DNA of 64,000 nt, taken from positions 1 to 64,000 of the forward strand of contig NZ_JARGET010000033.1 of assembly GCF_029210485.1 (NCBI RefSeq). The letters are read 5' to 3'. The first letter of the stretch is position 1, and each line of letters opens with the position of its first letter. The notes beneath the pieces are model-generated. The model was not told the DNA's origin and made no database searches. It was given only the letters and a program-made list of their open reading frames with translations. The translations under genes and the position numbers were made by a program. This DNA is from Hoeflea sp. YIM 152468. Lineage in GTDB: Bacteria > Pseudomonadota > Alphaproteobacteria > Rhizobiales > Rhizobiaceae. Shown here in pieces: positions 11,297 through 21,353 of this stretch.

Positions 11297-12769
11297 CCGC
11301 CCTAGCTGTCCCGGCAGATCCTCGGCCGTCATCGCCTCGCCCGCACGCCACCCGGCCTGGCTGTGAAGGGCAACGCCTGCGCATCCCGCCTCGAAGGGCG
11401 GCATGGCCTGCGCCAGCATCCCGCCGACAATGCCGGAGAGCACATCGCCGGACCCGGCAGTGGCCAGCCACCGCGGCGCATCCGCATTGAGCGCGCATCG
11501 CCCGTCCGGCGCGGCAATCACCGTATCTGCGCCCTTGTAGATGACCACGGCATTAAGACGCTGCGCCGCCGCCCGGGCCCGGTCAATCTTGGACAGGTTG
11601 TCATCGTCGGCCAGATCGGCAAACAGCCGCCGGAATTCGCCTTCATGCGGCGTGATCAGCAGCCGGGTTTCACCGACGAACAGATTTGCCAGCACAGTGG
11701 CATCATCTCCAAACGCCGTCAGCGCGTCGGCGTCGAGCAGCACTGGTCGCCCGGTCGCCGCAAGAGTGCCGGTGTAAGCCCGCGCTTTGGCCAGGTCGCC
11801 AAATCCCGGGCCGATGACAAAGGCCGACAGCCGCTTGTCGGTGAGCCAGGCGTCAAGGTCAGCCTCGTCCTTGATCGACCTTTGCATGATCGCGGTCAGA
11901 TGGGTGGCCTGAACCATGACGGCTCCGGGCGGCGTGGCCATGCTCACCAGCCCCGCCCCGGAGCGCAAACCGGCTTCCGCCGCCATCCGGCCGGCGCCGG
12001 TCGAAATCAGCGGCCCGGAAAACACCACCAGATGTCCTCGGCTGTATTTGTGCTGGGCCGCATCTGTCGCCGGCAGGTGCGTCTGATAGATCCCGCGATG
12101 ATTGCGCCAGACAGGATCGGCACTGCAGATCAGCCGCGCCGGAATGCCGATATCGCACAGATGCGTTTCCCCGCACAGTGACTTGCCCGGCATCAACAGG
12201 TGCCCCGGCTTGAGCGCCGCGAAAGTGACCGTGTGGGCGGCGGAAAAACACGGGCCGGTGGGAACGCCGGTTCGACCCGACAAACCCGAAGGCAGATCAA
12301 CGGCAATCACCGGGATGCGGGTGCTGGTGGCGCGCGCGATCAGCGCCGCCACCCCGGCACTGACCGGCCGGTCCAGCCCGGCGCCAAACAGCGCATCGAT
12401 GATCACGTCACCGGGCCGGAAGTGACAGTCTTCCAGGCGATGCAACGGTCCCGGACAGGCAGCAAAGGCCACAGCCGCATCACCGCCCGGTCTCGGTGCC
12501 GTGCCGTAGCGGATGACCTCGACACCGCTGCCAAGCAGCAGGCGCGCGGCCACATGCCCGTCGCCGCCATTGTTGCCGGGTCCGCACAGAACCACCGCAC
12601 GCAGGGCTGAAGGATAGTTGGCCAGGAAAACCGCCGCCACATGCGCGCCAGCAGCCTGCATCAGCGCGTAACCGTCAAGCCCGCTGTCGATCGCCGCCTT
12701 GTCGACAAGGCCCATGGCGGCGGGGGTTAGCAACACTGTGTCATTGGTGGCCATCAGCGTTCGTGGCAT
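11291..12769 (-). CDS. nnr: Bifunctional NAD(P)H-hydrate epimerase / ADP-dependent dehydratase
   Basis: A 492-residue fusion that repairs hydrated NADH/NADPH. The N-terminal YjeF_N epimerase domain (about 1-215) carries GPGNNGGDGHVAARLL. The C-terminal ribokinase-like dehydratase domain (about 225-490) carries VIGPGFGDL and TAGSGDVLSGIVGGMLAQ, the nucleotide and catalytic Asp loop. Length and order match the usual fused enzyme. It ends convergently with the Na/Pi transporter and lies upstream of, and divergent from, glnB. Confidence 0.95.
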   Translation of the reverse strand: MPRTLMATNDTVLLTPAAMGLVDKAAIDSGLDGYALMQAAGAHVAAVFLANYPSALRAVVLCGPGNNGGDGHVAARLLLGSGVEVIRYGTAPRPGGDAAVAFAACPGPLHRLEDCHFRPGDVIIDALFGAGLDRPVSAGVAALIARATSTRIPVIAVDLPSGLSGRTGVPTGPCFSAAHTVTFAALKPGHLLMPGKSLCGETHLCDIGIPARLICSADPVWRNHRGIYQTHLPATDAAQHKYSRGHLVVFSGPLISTGAGRMAAEAGLRSGAGLVSMATPPGAVMVQATHLTAIMQRSIKDEADLDAWLTDKRLSAFVIGPGFGDLAKARAYTGTLAATGRPVLLDADALTAFGDDATVLANLFVGETRLLITPHEGEFRRLFADLADDDNLSKIDRARAAAQRLNAVVIYKGADTVIAAPDGRCALNADAPRWLATAGSGDVLSGIVGGMLAQAMPPFEAGCAGVALHSQAGWRAGEAMTAEDLPGQLGRL

Positions 12770-13017
12770 GACCGCCCCCGCCGGTCAAGATTGTGGCCGC
12801 GGCCTGCACACACCGAGGAAGGCGCAATCGCAGCTGCATCATCCTTGGGCGGTTGCCTGTATTTTGGGCAGCCGGTGGCGCACAAACCACCACCTGTTGC
12901 CTCAACCGGCTCAGGCGAAGCGATGGCTTTTCAGGCCGAACACAGCTCGGGGCGCACCAGGGGCTCGCGTCAGCGCCGGTTTTGGGCCGGAACCGGCGAA
13001 GAAATGGTTCAATTTGA

Positions 13018-13473
<456 letters not shown>

Positions 13474-13533
13474 CCAATTGTGTACGGCGGACAGCCGCGC
13501 ACCCGTCATCATTACTTACAGGGAATATCGAAC

Positions 13534-14943
13534 ATGACGACTGCCACTGAAATCCTCAAGCAAATCAAAGAAAACGACGTCAAGTTCGTCGATTTGCGCT
13601 TCACCGACCCGAGGGGCAAGATGCACCATGTGACCATGGACGCCTCTTGCGTCGACGAAGACATGTTCGCTGACGGCGTGATGTTCGACGGCTCCTCGAT
13701 CGGTGGCTGGAAGGCCATCAACGAATCCGACATGGTTCTGATGCCCGATACAGCGACGGCGCACATGGATCCGTTCTTCGCGCAGTCAACCATGGCGGTT
13801 TTCTGCGACATTCTCGATCCGATCACCGGCGAAGCCTACAGCCGCGATCCGCGCACAACCGCCAAGAAGGCCGAGGCCTATCTGCAGGCCTCCGGCATCG
13901 GCGACACCGTCTATATCGGACCTGAGCCCGAATTCTTCATTTTCGACGACGTCAAGTACAAGGCTGATCCGTACAACACCGGTTTCAAGCTCGATTCCTC
14001 CGAACTGCCGTCCAATGACGACACCGATTACGAGACCGGCAACATGGGCCATCGTCCGCGCGTCAAGGGCGGTTACTTCCCAGTCCCCCCGGTCGACAGC
14101 TGCCAGGACATGCGCTCCGAAATGCTCACGGTTCTCGCCGAAATGGGCCTGACCGTCGAAAAGCACCATCACGAGGTGGCTGCGGCCCAGCACGAGCTGT
14201 GCATGGTGTTCGACACCCTGACCCGCACCGCCGACAAGACCCAGATCTACAAATACGGCGTCCACCAGGTTGCCCATGCCTACGGCAAGACCGCAACCTT
14301 CATGCCCAAGCCGGTGTTCGGCGACAACGGTTCGGGCATGCATGTGCACCAGTCGATCTGGAAGGGCGGCAAGCCGACATTCGCAGGCGATGAATATGCA
14401 GGCCTTTCGGAAAACTGCCTGTTCTACATCGGCGGCATCATCAAGCACGCCAAGGCCATCAACGCCTTCTCCAACCCGTCGACCAACTCCTACAAGCGCC
14501 TGGTTCCGGGCTACGAAGCCCCGGTGCTGCTGGCTTACTCGGCGCGCAACCGGTCGGCGTCCTGCCGCATTCCGTTCGGCTCGTCGCCCAAGTCCAAGCG
14601 CGTCGAAGTCCGCTTCGGCGATCCGACGGCAAACCCGTATCTGTGTTTCGCAGCCATGCTGATGGCCGGTCTCGACGGTATCAAGAACAAGATCCATCCG
14701 GGCAAGGCCATGGACAAGGACCTTTACGATCTGCCTGCCAAGGAACTCAAGAAGATCCCGACCGTTGCCGGTTCGCTGCGTGAAGCGCTCGAAAGCCTCG
14801 ACAAGGACCGTAAGTTCCTCACCGCCGGCGGTGTGTTCGACGACGACCAGATCGACGCCTTCATCGAGCTGAAAATGATCGAGGTCATGCGCTATGAAAT
14901 GACCCCGCATCCGGTCGAGTTCGACATGTACTACTCGGTCTGA
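13534..14943 (+). CDS. glnA: Glutamine synthetase, type I
   Basis: A 469-residue GlnA that makes glutamine from glutamate, ammonia and ATP; a dodecamer in the cytoplasm. Visible motifs: FDGSSIGGW (residues 50-58), the metal-binding [24 protein letters not shown], the ATP loop [16 protein letters not shown], and the glutamate-site NRSASCRIP. The adenylylation Tyr lies in [12 protein letters not shown] near residue 398. Ribosome site AGGGAA precedes the ATG. Co-transcribed with glnB and followed by a strong terminator. Confidence 0.98.
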   Translation: MTTATEILKQIKENDVKFVDLRFTDPRGKMHHVTMDASCVDEDMFADGVMFDGSSIGGWKAINESDMVLMPDTATAHMDPFFAQSTMAVFCDILDPITGEAYSRDPRTTAKKAEAYLQASGIGDTVYIGPEPEFFIFDDVKYKADPYNTGFKLDSSELPSNDDTDYETGNMGHRPRVKGGYFPVPPVDSCQDMRSEMLTVLAEMGLTVEKHHHEVAAAQHELCMVFDTLTRTADKTQIYKYGVHQVAHAYGKTATFMPKPVFGDNGSGMHVHQSIWKGGKPTFAGDEYAGLSENCLFYIGGIIKHAKAINAFSNPSTNSYKRLVPGYEAPVLLAYSARNRSASCRIPFGSSPKSKRVEVRFGDPTANPYLCFAAMLMAGLDGIKNKIHPGKAMDKDLYDLPAKELKKIPTVAGSLREALESLDKDRKFLTAGGVFDDDQIDAFIELKMIEVMRYEMTPHPVEFDMYYSV

Positions 14944-14983
14944 TTGACACGCGCCGCGCTGGTCACGCAGCCGGCACAAAAAG

Positions 14984-15019
14984 CCGGCGGAACCCAACAG
15001 GTTTCGCCGGTCTTTTATT
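14984..15019 (+). terminator. Rho-independent terminator of glnBA
   Basis: An 11-bp stem (CCGGCGGAACC at 14984-14994 with GGTTTCGCCGG at 15000-15010, one G-U pair), a 5-base loop, then a TCTTTTATT tract, 40 bases after the glnA stop. Confidence 0.9.
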
Positions 15020-15167
15020 AGCAATTTCTGATCTATGCAGGCAGGTCTTCAGACATTGGTTCAAGAACCTGAGACCATCGGATCGGCTGCGGCCGTCAGG
15101 CGTCTGATCCCGGAGTCCCGGACCTGACCGCCGGTCCCTCACCTGACCATTCCGCTGCGGCCAAAGC

Positions 15168-16640
15168 CTATTTCTTGGCCTGGCTGCCGATGAAATCGCG
15201 GACAATGCGGACGATGCCACGCCCGAGCACGGCGTCCAGCGCGGTGATGAACGCATCGACATGTTCCCGTCCGCAGATCAATGGCGGCTCCAGCCGGATG
15301 ACGTTGCGGTTGTACTCGGTGAACGCCACCAGCACATCGTGATCACGCAGCAGTTCGGCGCCGACAAAGCCCGACAGCGACCCCTTGAGCTTGTCATCGA
15401 GCAACGCCACCATCGGCCGCAGCAGGGCGGGCAGGGTCTGGCTGAAATCCTGGAATTCCAGGCCAACCATGAAGCCGCTGCCGCGCACATCCTTGATGAT
15501 CTGCGGATATTTGTCCTTGAGCTCGTTGAGACGCTCGATCAGATACGATCCGACCTGAGCGGCATTGCCGATCAGATCCTCGTCATAGATGACGTTGAGG
15601 CCTTCAATGGCGGTGACGCAGGCCTCGCCGATGCCGCCAAAGGTGGCCTGGGCGTGGATCATTGCCGTCTTCGGTGTGCCATAGGCCTTCATGTAGACCT
15701 TGCGCGATGCGATCATCGCCGCCATGGCGCATTTGCCCGCGCCCAGCGATTTGGCAAGGGCTGTCACGTCAGGCACCACACCGGCCTTCTCGAAAGCGAA
15801 GAAGTGGCCGGACCGGCCCATGCCGCACTGGACCTCATCGGCAATCCACAGCACATCATGCTTGTCGCACAGGCCGCGCAATTGCTGCCAGAACGCCACC
15901 GGCGCTTCGACAATGCCGCCGCCGCCCTGGATGGTTTCGAGCACGATGACGCCGATCTTGGGATCAGTCTCGAAAGCCGCCCGGATGGCATCGATATCGC
16001 CGAACGGCACCTTGACCGTATTGCCGGTCAACTGGAACTCGCCGCGGTAGAGTTCGGAATCGGTGAGCGACAGCACGCCCTTGGTCTTGCCATGGAACGA
16101 ATTGGCAGCATAGACGATTTTGGGCCGCTTTGGTCCGGCGGCGCGCTCGGCCACCTTGATCGCCGCTTCCATGGCTTCCGATCCGGATGAGCCGAGGAAC
16201 ACCATATCAAGATCACCCGGCGCGATCGCAGCGAGGTTCTTGGCCAGCGCCGAGGCATACTGGCTCATGAAGGCGATGGCGATCTCATGACGGTCTTCGT
16301 CCTGAAAATCCTTGCGCGCCTTGATGATGCGCGGATGGTTGTGCCCCAGCGCCAGCGAGCCGAAGCCGCCGAAGAAATCCAGGATCTTGCGGCCGTTCTG
16401 ATCGGTGTAATACATCCCCGAAGCTGTCTCGATCTTGACCTTGTGAAAGCCGAGAAGCTTCATGAAATGCAACTGGCCGGGGTTGATATGGTCCTTGAAC
16501 AGATCTGTCATCTGGCCAAGCGACATTGCCTTGGCATCGGCAACTGTCAGCAGATCAGGGCGGTGTGTTGGGGTCATGTTGGCTCCGGCATCCGACAAGG
16601 ACGGTGCATCGACGGCAACGCGGTTGGGTGTGTCAAGCAT
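15168..16640 (-). CDS. Class III PLP-dependent aminotransferase
   Basis: A 490-residue fold-type I, class III aminotransferase. Visible: GGFGSLALGHNHP near residue 90, the phosphate-binding GSSGSEAMEAAI, IADEVQCGMGRSG with the cofactor-ring Asp, and ALAKSLGAGK with the Schiff-base Lys. It lies 24 bases downstream of the epimerase gene and probably forms an operon with it and the small transporter. Relatives act on ornithine, GABA, glutamate-semialdehyde or amino-sugar substrates; the context suggests transfer onto an unusual, possibly lipid- or nucleotide-linked, keto group, but this is inference. Confidence 0.9.
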   Translation of the reverse strand: MLDTPNRVAVDAPSLSDAGANMTPTHRPDLLTVADAKAMSLGQMTDLFKDHINPGQLHFMKLLGFHKVKIETASGMYYTDQNGRKILDFFGGFGSLALGHNHPRIIKARKDFQDEDRHEIAIAFMSQYASALAKNLAAIAPGDLDMVFLGSSGSEAMEAAIKVAERAAGPKRPKIVYAANSFHGKTKGVLSLTDSELYRGEFQLTGNTVKVPFGDIDAIRAAFETDPKIGVIVLETIQGGGGIVEAPVAFWQQLRGLCDKHDVLWIADEVQCGMGRSGHFFAFEKAGVVPDVTALAKSLGAGKCAMAAMIASRKVYMKAYGTPKTAMIHAQATFGGIGEACVTAIEGLNVIYDEDLIGNAAQVGSYLIERLNELKDKYPQIIKDVRGSGFMVGLEFQDFSQTLPALLRPMVALLDDKLKGSLSGFVGAELLRDHDVLVAFTEYNRNVIRLEPPLICGREHVDAFITALDAVLGRGIVRIVRDFIGSQAKK

Positions 16641-16664
16641 TGATGGGGCTCCCTCGAAGCATTT

Positions 16665-17678
16665 TCATTCAGCCGGTGCGACCTGGGCTGCAGCAGATGA
16701 TCTGCCACGCGCCTTGCCAGCACGATATTCGTCATAGGCGGCGATCAGCATGTCTTCGTCGCGGTATTGCGGCACCCAGCCAAGCTGGCGCTCGCCCTTG
16801 GAGACATCGAGAACGCAATTCTCGTCGGCAATCAGATACTGTTCGGGATCCATGATCGGCTTGTTGATCAGGTCGAACAGATCCAGCGTGCGTTTGACCG
16901 CCCAGCCTGGCGTCGGGATCAGCAGCGATCTTGAGCCCGCATGTTTGATCAGGTCACCAAGCAGCTTTCGGACCGGCGGCGGCTGGATCGAACCAAGATT
17001 ATAGGCCTCGTTCGGAACCCCGGCTTTCCAGGCCAGCCGCGCAGCTTCGGCACAGTCGAACACCGAGATGAACTGGTAGGGATTCTTGCCCGAACCGATC
17101 ATCGGGACTGGCAGGTTGGCATCAATCAGCTTGAACAGTTTTTCCAAAATCCCGAGCCGGCCCGGGCCGATGATCAGCCGCGGACGAAACAGCGAAATCG
17201 ACATGCCGCGCTTGCGCCAGTCCGCTGCCAGCACCTCGGTGTCGAGCTTGGACTGGCCGTATTCGCCCAGCGGCGAGACCGGATGCTCTTCCGTCATCGG
17301 GAAGGTCACCGTGTGGCCGTAGATCATGTCGGTGGTGAAATGCACCAGCTTGCGCGCGCCGGCCTTGTCCATGGCCTCGATGATGTGCTTCGTGCCGTCA
17401 TAATTGACCGGATAGAAGAAATCATGCCGCTTGGCGCGCACCTGCAGCGGCGACAGCATCTTGGCCGACAGATTGTAGACCATGTCACCGGCTGCGAGCG
17501 GAACCCTGGCCACCATCTCGGGCTTGGTCACGTCGCAGGCGAGAAGCGTCGCATCGCGGTAGAAGGCGCGGTTGTCGTTGGCAATGTCGGCAACCACAAC
17601 TTCCTCGCCGTCGGCAAGCAGTTTCTGGGCAAGATGACGGCCGACGAATCCATCGCCTCCGAAAAGAATGTGTTTCAT
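16665..17678 (-). CDS. NAD-dependent epimerase/dehydratase (extended SDR)
   Basis: A 337-residue extended short-chain dehydrogenase/reductase. The N-terminal Rossmann motif is GGDGFVGRHLAQKLL; the catalytic Tyr and Lys lie in EYGQSKLDTE (YxxxK), preceded by HFTTDMIYG. The fold acts on nucleotide sugars or sterol-like substrates. It overlaps the upstream transporter gene by 4 bases and precedes the aminotransferase, so the three gene products probably act together. Confidence 0.88.
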   Translation of the reverse strand: MKHILFGGDGFVGRHLAQKLLADGEEVVVADIANDNRAFYRDATLLACDVTKPEMVARVPLAAGDMVYNLSAKMLSPLQVRAKRHDFFYPVNYDGTKHIIEAMDKAGARKLVHFTTDMIYGHTVTFPMTEEHPVSPLGEYGQSKLDTEVLAADWRKRGMSISLFRPRLIIGPGRLGILEKLFKLIDANLPVPMIGSGKNPYQFISVFDCAEAARLAWKAGVPNEAYNLGSIQPPPVRKLLGDLIKHAGSRSLLIPTPGWAVKRTLDLFDLINKPIMDPEQYLIADENCVLDVSKGERQLGWVPQYRDEDMLIAAYDEYRAGKARGRSSAAAQVAPAE

Positions 17679-18121
17679 TGCGAAGTCTCACTTGCTGCTA
17701 GTTTGATTTTGGAAAGGTGGGCGGTTTCCTGCCCCTCACCGGCGTGACCGCCGCGGCCCGACTGGGCAATGAGAACGGTGCCCACGCAAATGAAGGCAAT
17801 GCCTGCGATCCGCCAGCTGTTGAGGTCTTCCCGGAACAGGATGTAGGCAAATATCGCCACCGCCACATAGGCAAGGCTGAGGAAGGGATAGGCGAAAGAC
17901 AGCTCAACTTTCGACAGCACATAAAGGTGCGACGCCATGGAGATGGCAAACGTCGTCAATCCGGCAAAGACCCAGGGATTGAACAGGATCTGGAAGACCC
18001 GTGCAACCATGGTGTCGGCGGTGAATGAGACCGGCCCCAGTGACAGCATGCCTTGCTTGAGCATCAATTGCGCCGCAGCATTGGTCAGTACCGTGAAAAG
18101 AATAAAAACAATGTACTTCAT
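17675..18121 (-). CDS. EamA/SMR-type small membrane transporter
   Basis: About 148 residues with four predicted membrane helices, starting MKYIVFILFTVLTNAAAQLM. The Asn-Ala-Ala-Ala-Gln-Leu pattern in helix 1 and the size recall ArnE/ArnF-like flippase subunits and single-domain EamA proteins. The ATG at 18121 is chosen because GGAGCGGATC precedes it. A polar 30-residue tail follows the last helix. First gene of the operon; coupled to the epimerase by ATGA. Confidence 0.85.
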   Translation of the reverse strand: MKYIVFILFTVLTNAAAQLMLKQGMLSLGPVSFTADTMVARVFQILFNPWVFAGLTTFAISMASHLYVLSKVELSFAYPFLSLAYVAVAIFAYILFREDLNSWRIAGIAFICVGTVLIAQSGRGGHAGEGQETAHLSKIKLAASETSQ

Positions 18122-18256
18122 GATCCGCTCCAATGAGGATGGGAGCAGTTCTAGTCTTATTTCCCAAACATCAGGTTCACGAGTGCAGTCAATTTTTCCT
18201 TAAGTTGAATCGGGTCTCGAAATGAACCAGGATGAATTGACCGCCGCCGGACAGGG

Positions 18257-19129
18257 TCAGCGGCTGAGCAGAAACTCGAGCGTCTGCTTCCAGTCCGTCA
18301 TCCGCATCGGCGTGCCGTGAGAGCCGGTGTCAAACAGCACAAACCGTGCCGGATAGGCTTCAGCCGTACCGCGAACCGCATCAAACACCGCCTTCTGATC
18401 CTGCCAGGGATAGACTGTGTCCAGACTGCCGTGGGTAAACGACATCGGCACTCCGGACATGACGGCGGCACTCTTTGCAAGCCCCCTATCCGGCACACCG
18501 CCAAGCAACACCATGCCCGCCAGCCGCGGCACAACCTCCCGATCATGGGCGAGTTTCGAGCAGATGATCGCGCCCATCGAGGCACAGGCCAGCACCACCG
18601 GCGCCTGACCGGCCAGGATCAATGCCTTGACGTCGCTGGCGCCCTTGTCATCGAAACTGGCAACCGTCGGCGCCAGATAGGCAGCGCCATTGAGCACCAC
18701 CAGGTTCTTGAGCCGGTTGAAATTGCCGCCGAAGGTATAATCATTCATGCCGAGCCGCTGGTCCCCGCCCCGGCCATGGACGAAAATGACCGCAAAGCGC
18801 GCGTGGGCATAATCGCCGGTGACCCCGGTCTTGATCGTCCGGCCATTGGCCTCATGCACGGCAAGGCGGCTCTGCTTCTTCACGGCAAGCGAAACATAGT
18901 TCGATCGCACGCGCCGTTCGGGCTCGACATCACGTTTGTGAATGTCGCGCATCTTGTCGTACTGAACCGTCATGAAGGAGCCGTCCTTGGCCATCGACAG
19001 GATGCCAGGATAGGCGAACAAACGGTCCTTGTGACCCTTGAGTTCGAGGGAATGGACGGCGGAGGCCGAACAAAGCGAGATCATCAAAGCAAGAAATATC
19101 GCACCCTGCCCGGCAAGAACGCTGCGCAA
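18257..19129 (-). CDS. Secreted alpha/beta hydrolase
   Basis: A 290-residue protein with an N-terminal signal peptide (GAIFLALMISLCSASA, cleavage near AVHS). The hydrolase fold is seen from VIFVHGRGGDQRLG (oxyanion strand), the nucleophile elbow ACASMGA, the acid in HGSLDTVYPW and the His in DTGSHGTP. The frame begins with TTG at 19129; the first internal ATG would cut the signal peptide, so TTG is preferred although unusual. Probably a periplasmic esterase; substrate unknown. Divergent from parE. Confidence 0.8.
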   Translation of the reverse strand: MRSVLAGQGAIFLALMISLCSASAVHSLELKGHKDRLFAYPGILSMAKDGSFMTVQYDKMRDIHKRDVEPERRVRSNYVSLAVKKQSRLAVHEANGRTIKTGVTGDYAHARFAVIFVHGRGGDQRLGMNDYTFGGNFNRLKNLVVLNGAAYLAPTVASFDDKGASDVKALILAGQAPVVLACASMGAIICSKLAHDREVVPRLAGMVLLGGVPDRGLAKSAAVMSGVPMSFTHGSLDTVYPWQDQKAVFDAVRGTAEAYPARFVLFDTGSHGTPMRMTDWKQTLEFLLSR

Positions 19130-19226
19130 AGCCTGAAACCAAATGCTACACAGTCGATTGAAAGAACGGATTCTGGCACACTCCGGGTGATTCGAATTCC
19201 CAATCTACATCAGGCATCACGGCAAT

Positions 19227-21305
19227 ATGGACGATTCCAACGATCTTTTTTCCACACCAGGCACACCGGTCGAGCGGCCGGAGCCAAAAGTGGAAAGCAT
19301 TTCACACAAGCAACCGGGCTCTGCGGCCGCCAGACCGGCGCGCTCTGCGGCGCAAAAGTCAGGCGCCCCCGCCAGCGGCGATGAGTATGACGCCTCCACC
19401 ATCGAGGTGCTCGAGGGTCTCGAGCCGGTGCGGCGCAGACCGGGCATGTATATCGGCGGCACCGACGAGCGCGCGCTGCATCACCTGTTTGCCGAAGTCA
19501 TCGACAACTCGATGGACGAAGCCGTGGCCGGTCATGCCAATTTCATCGAGGTCGAACTCGGGGCCGATGGCTATCTCTCCGTTACCGACAATGGCCGCGG
19601 CATCCCGGTTGAAAACCATCCCAAGTTCCCCGGAAAATCCACGCTCGAAGTGATCATGACGGTGCTGCATGCGGGCGGCAAGTTCGACAGCAAGGTCTAC
19701 GAGACCTCGGGCGGACTGCATGGCGTGGGCGTGTCCGTGGTCAATGCCTTGTCCGATGAACTGATCGTTGAAATCGCCCGCAACAAGAAACTCTACCGGC
19801 AGACCTTTTCCCGCGGCCTGCCCCAGGGCGGTCTCGAAGACCTTGGCGATGTCCATAACCGCCGTGGAACCAAGGTGCGCTTTCACCCCGATCCCGAAAT
19901 TTTCGGCGCCGCCGCCCGCTTTGATGCCGGCCGGCTCTACCGCATGGCGCGGTCCAAGGCCTATCTGTTCGGCGGCGTCGAGATCCGCTGGGTCTGTGCG
20001 CCTGCGCTTGTCGAGGGCACCGACATACCGGAAAAGGCAGTGCTGCATTTCCCCGGCGGCCTCAAGGACTATCTCGAGGCCTCGCTCGGCAAGGAGCACC
20101 GGGTCAACCGCGACATCTTCGCCGGCAAGACCGAACGCTCCGGCGGCCATGGCTCGATGGAATGGGCGGTCACCTGGTATGGCGGCGATTCCTCGATCAG
20201 CTCCTATTGCAACACCATTCCCACGCCCGATGGCGGCACCCACGAGGCCGGCTTGCGGATTGCCCTGACCAAGGGGCTCAAGGCCTATGCCGAACTGACC
20301 GGCAACAAGCGCGCCGCCGCGATCACCACCGACGACGTGATGATCTCGTCGATCGGCATGCTCTCGGTCTTCATCCGCGAGCCGGAATTCGTCGGCCAGA
20401 CCAAGGACAAGCTCGCCACTGTCGAAGCCCAGCGCATTGTCGAGAACGCGCTGCGCGATCCGTTCGATCATTTCCTTGCCGATTCGCCTGCCGAAGCCGA
20501 CAAGTTGCTCGAATGGGTCATCGACCGGGCCGACGAGCGGGTCAGGCGGCGCAAGGAAAAGGAAGTCAACCGCAAGTCTGCGGTGCGCAAGCTGCGGCTT
20601 CCCGGCAAATTGTCCGATTGCAGCCAGACCACCGCTGCCGGCGCTGAACTGTTCATCGTCGAGGGGGATTCGGCTGGCGGCTCGGCCAAACAGGCGCGCA
20701 ACCGCTCCAATCAGGCGATTTTGCCGTTGCGCGGCAAGATCCTCAATGTCGCCAGCGCCGGACGCGAGAAACTGGGCGCCAACCAGCAGATCGCCGATCT
20801 GGTTCAGGCGCTGGGCTGCGGCACAAGGTCGAAATACCGCGAAGAAGATCTGCGCTACGAGCGCATCATCATCATGACCGATGCCGATGTCGATGGCGCC
20901 CATATCGCTTCGTTGCTGATCACCTTCTTCTATCAGGAGATGCCGGAACTGATCCGTCAGGGCCATCTCTATCTGGCGGTTCCGCCGCTTTACAAGCTCA
21001 CCCAGGGCGCAAAGTCGCTCTATGCGCGTGACGACGCCCACCGGGTGGAGTTGCTCGAAACCGAATTCAGCGGCCGCGGCAAGGTCGAGATCAACCGGTT
21101 CAAGGGACTGGGTGAAATGATGGCCTCGCAACTCAAGGAAACCACCATGGACCCGTCCAAGCGGACTCTGCTGAAAGTGTCCGTTGATACAACCGATCCG
21201 CAATCCACCCAGGACACGGTCGACAATTTGATGGGCACCAAGGCGGAAGCCCGCTTCCGGTTCATTCAGGAACACGCTGCCTTTGCCGACAATCTCGATA
21301 TCTGA
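19227..21305 (+). CDS. parE: DNA topoisomerase IV subunit B
   Basis: A 692-residue type IIA topoisomerase ATPase subunit. Visible: EVIDNSMDEAVAGHA (GHKL ATPase), TDNGRGIPV, TSGGLHGVGVSVVNALS, the TOPRIM FIVEGDSAGGSAKQ near residue 475 and DADVDGAHI near 550. The length without the GyrB insertion and the N-terminus MDDSNDLFS, as in rhizobial ParE, favour ParE over GyrB. It decatenates daughter chromosomes together with ParC, which is not in the window. Confidence 0.95.
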   Translation: MDDSNDLFSTPGTPVERPEPKVESISHKQPGSAAARPARSAAQKSGAPASGDEYDASTIEVLEGLEPVRRRPGMYIGGTDERALHHLFAEVIDNSMDEAVAGHANFIEVELGADGYLSVTDNGRGIPVENHPKFPGKSTLEVIMTVLHAGGKFDSKVYETSGGLHGVGVSVVNALSDELIVEIARNKKLYRQTFSRGLPQGGLEDLGDVHNRRGTKVRFHPDPEIFGAAARFDAGRLYRMARSKAYLFGGVEIRWVCAPALVEGTDIPEKAVLHFPGGLKDYLEASLGKEHRVNRDIFAGKTERSGGHGSMEWAVTWYGGDSSISSYCNTIPTPDGGTHEAGLRIALTKGLKAYAELTGNKRAAAITTDDVMISSIGMLSVFIREPEFVGQTKDKLATVEAQRIVENALRDPFDHFLADSPAEADKLLEWVIDRADERVRRRKEKEVNRKSAVRKLRLPGKLSDCSQTTAAGAELFIVEGDSAGGSAKQARNRSNQAILPLRGKILNVASAGREKLGANQQIADLVQALGCGTRSKYREEDLRYERIIIMTDADVDGAHIASLLITFFYQEMPELIRQGHLYLAVPPLYKLTQGAKSLYARDDAHRVELLETEFSGRGKVEINRFKGLGEMMASQLKETTMDPSKRTLLKVSVDTTDPQSTQDTVDNLMGTKAEARFRFIQEHAAFADNLDI

Positions 21306-21353
21306 ACCGGGTTGTTGTCTGGATCCTCACGTCCCGATGACAAGCGGCGCAGC

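Noticed and set aside
19359-21275. Long minus-strand frame of 638 codons
   Set aside because: Complete shadow of parE; sequence has no domain similarity.
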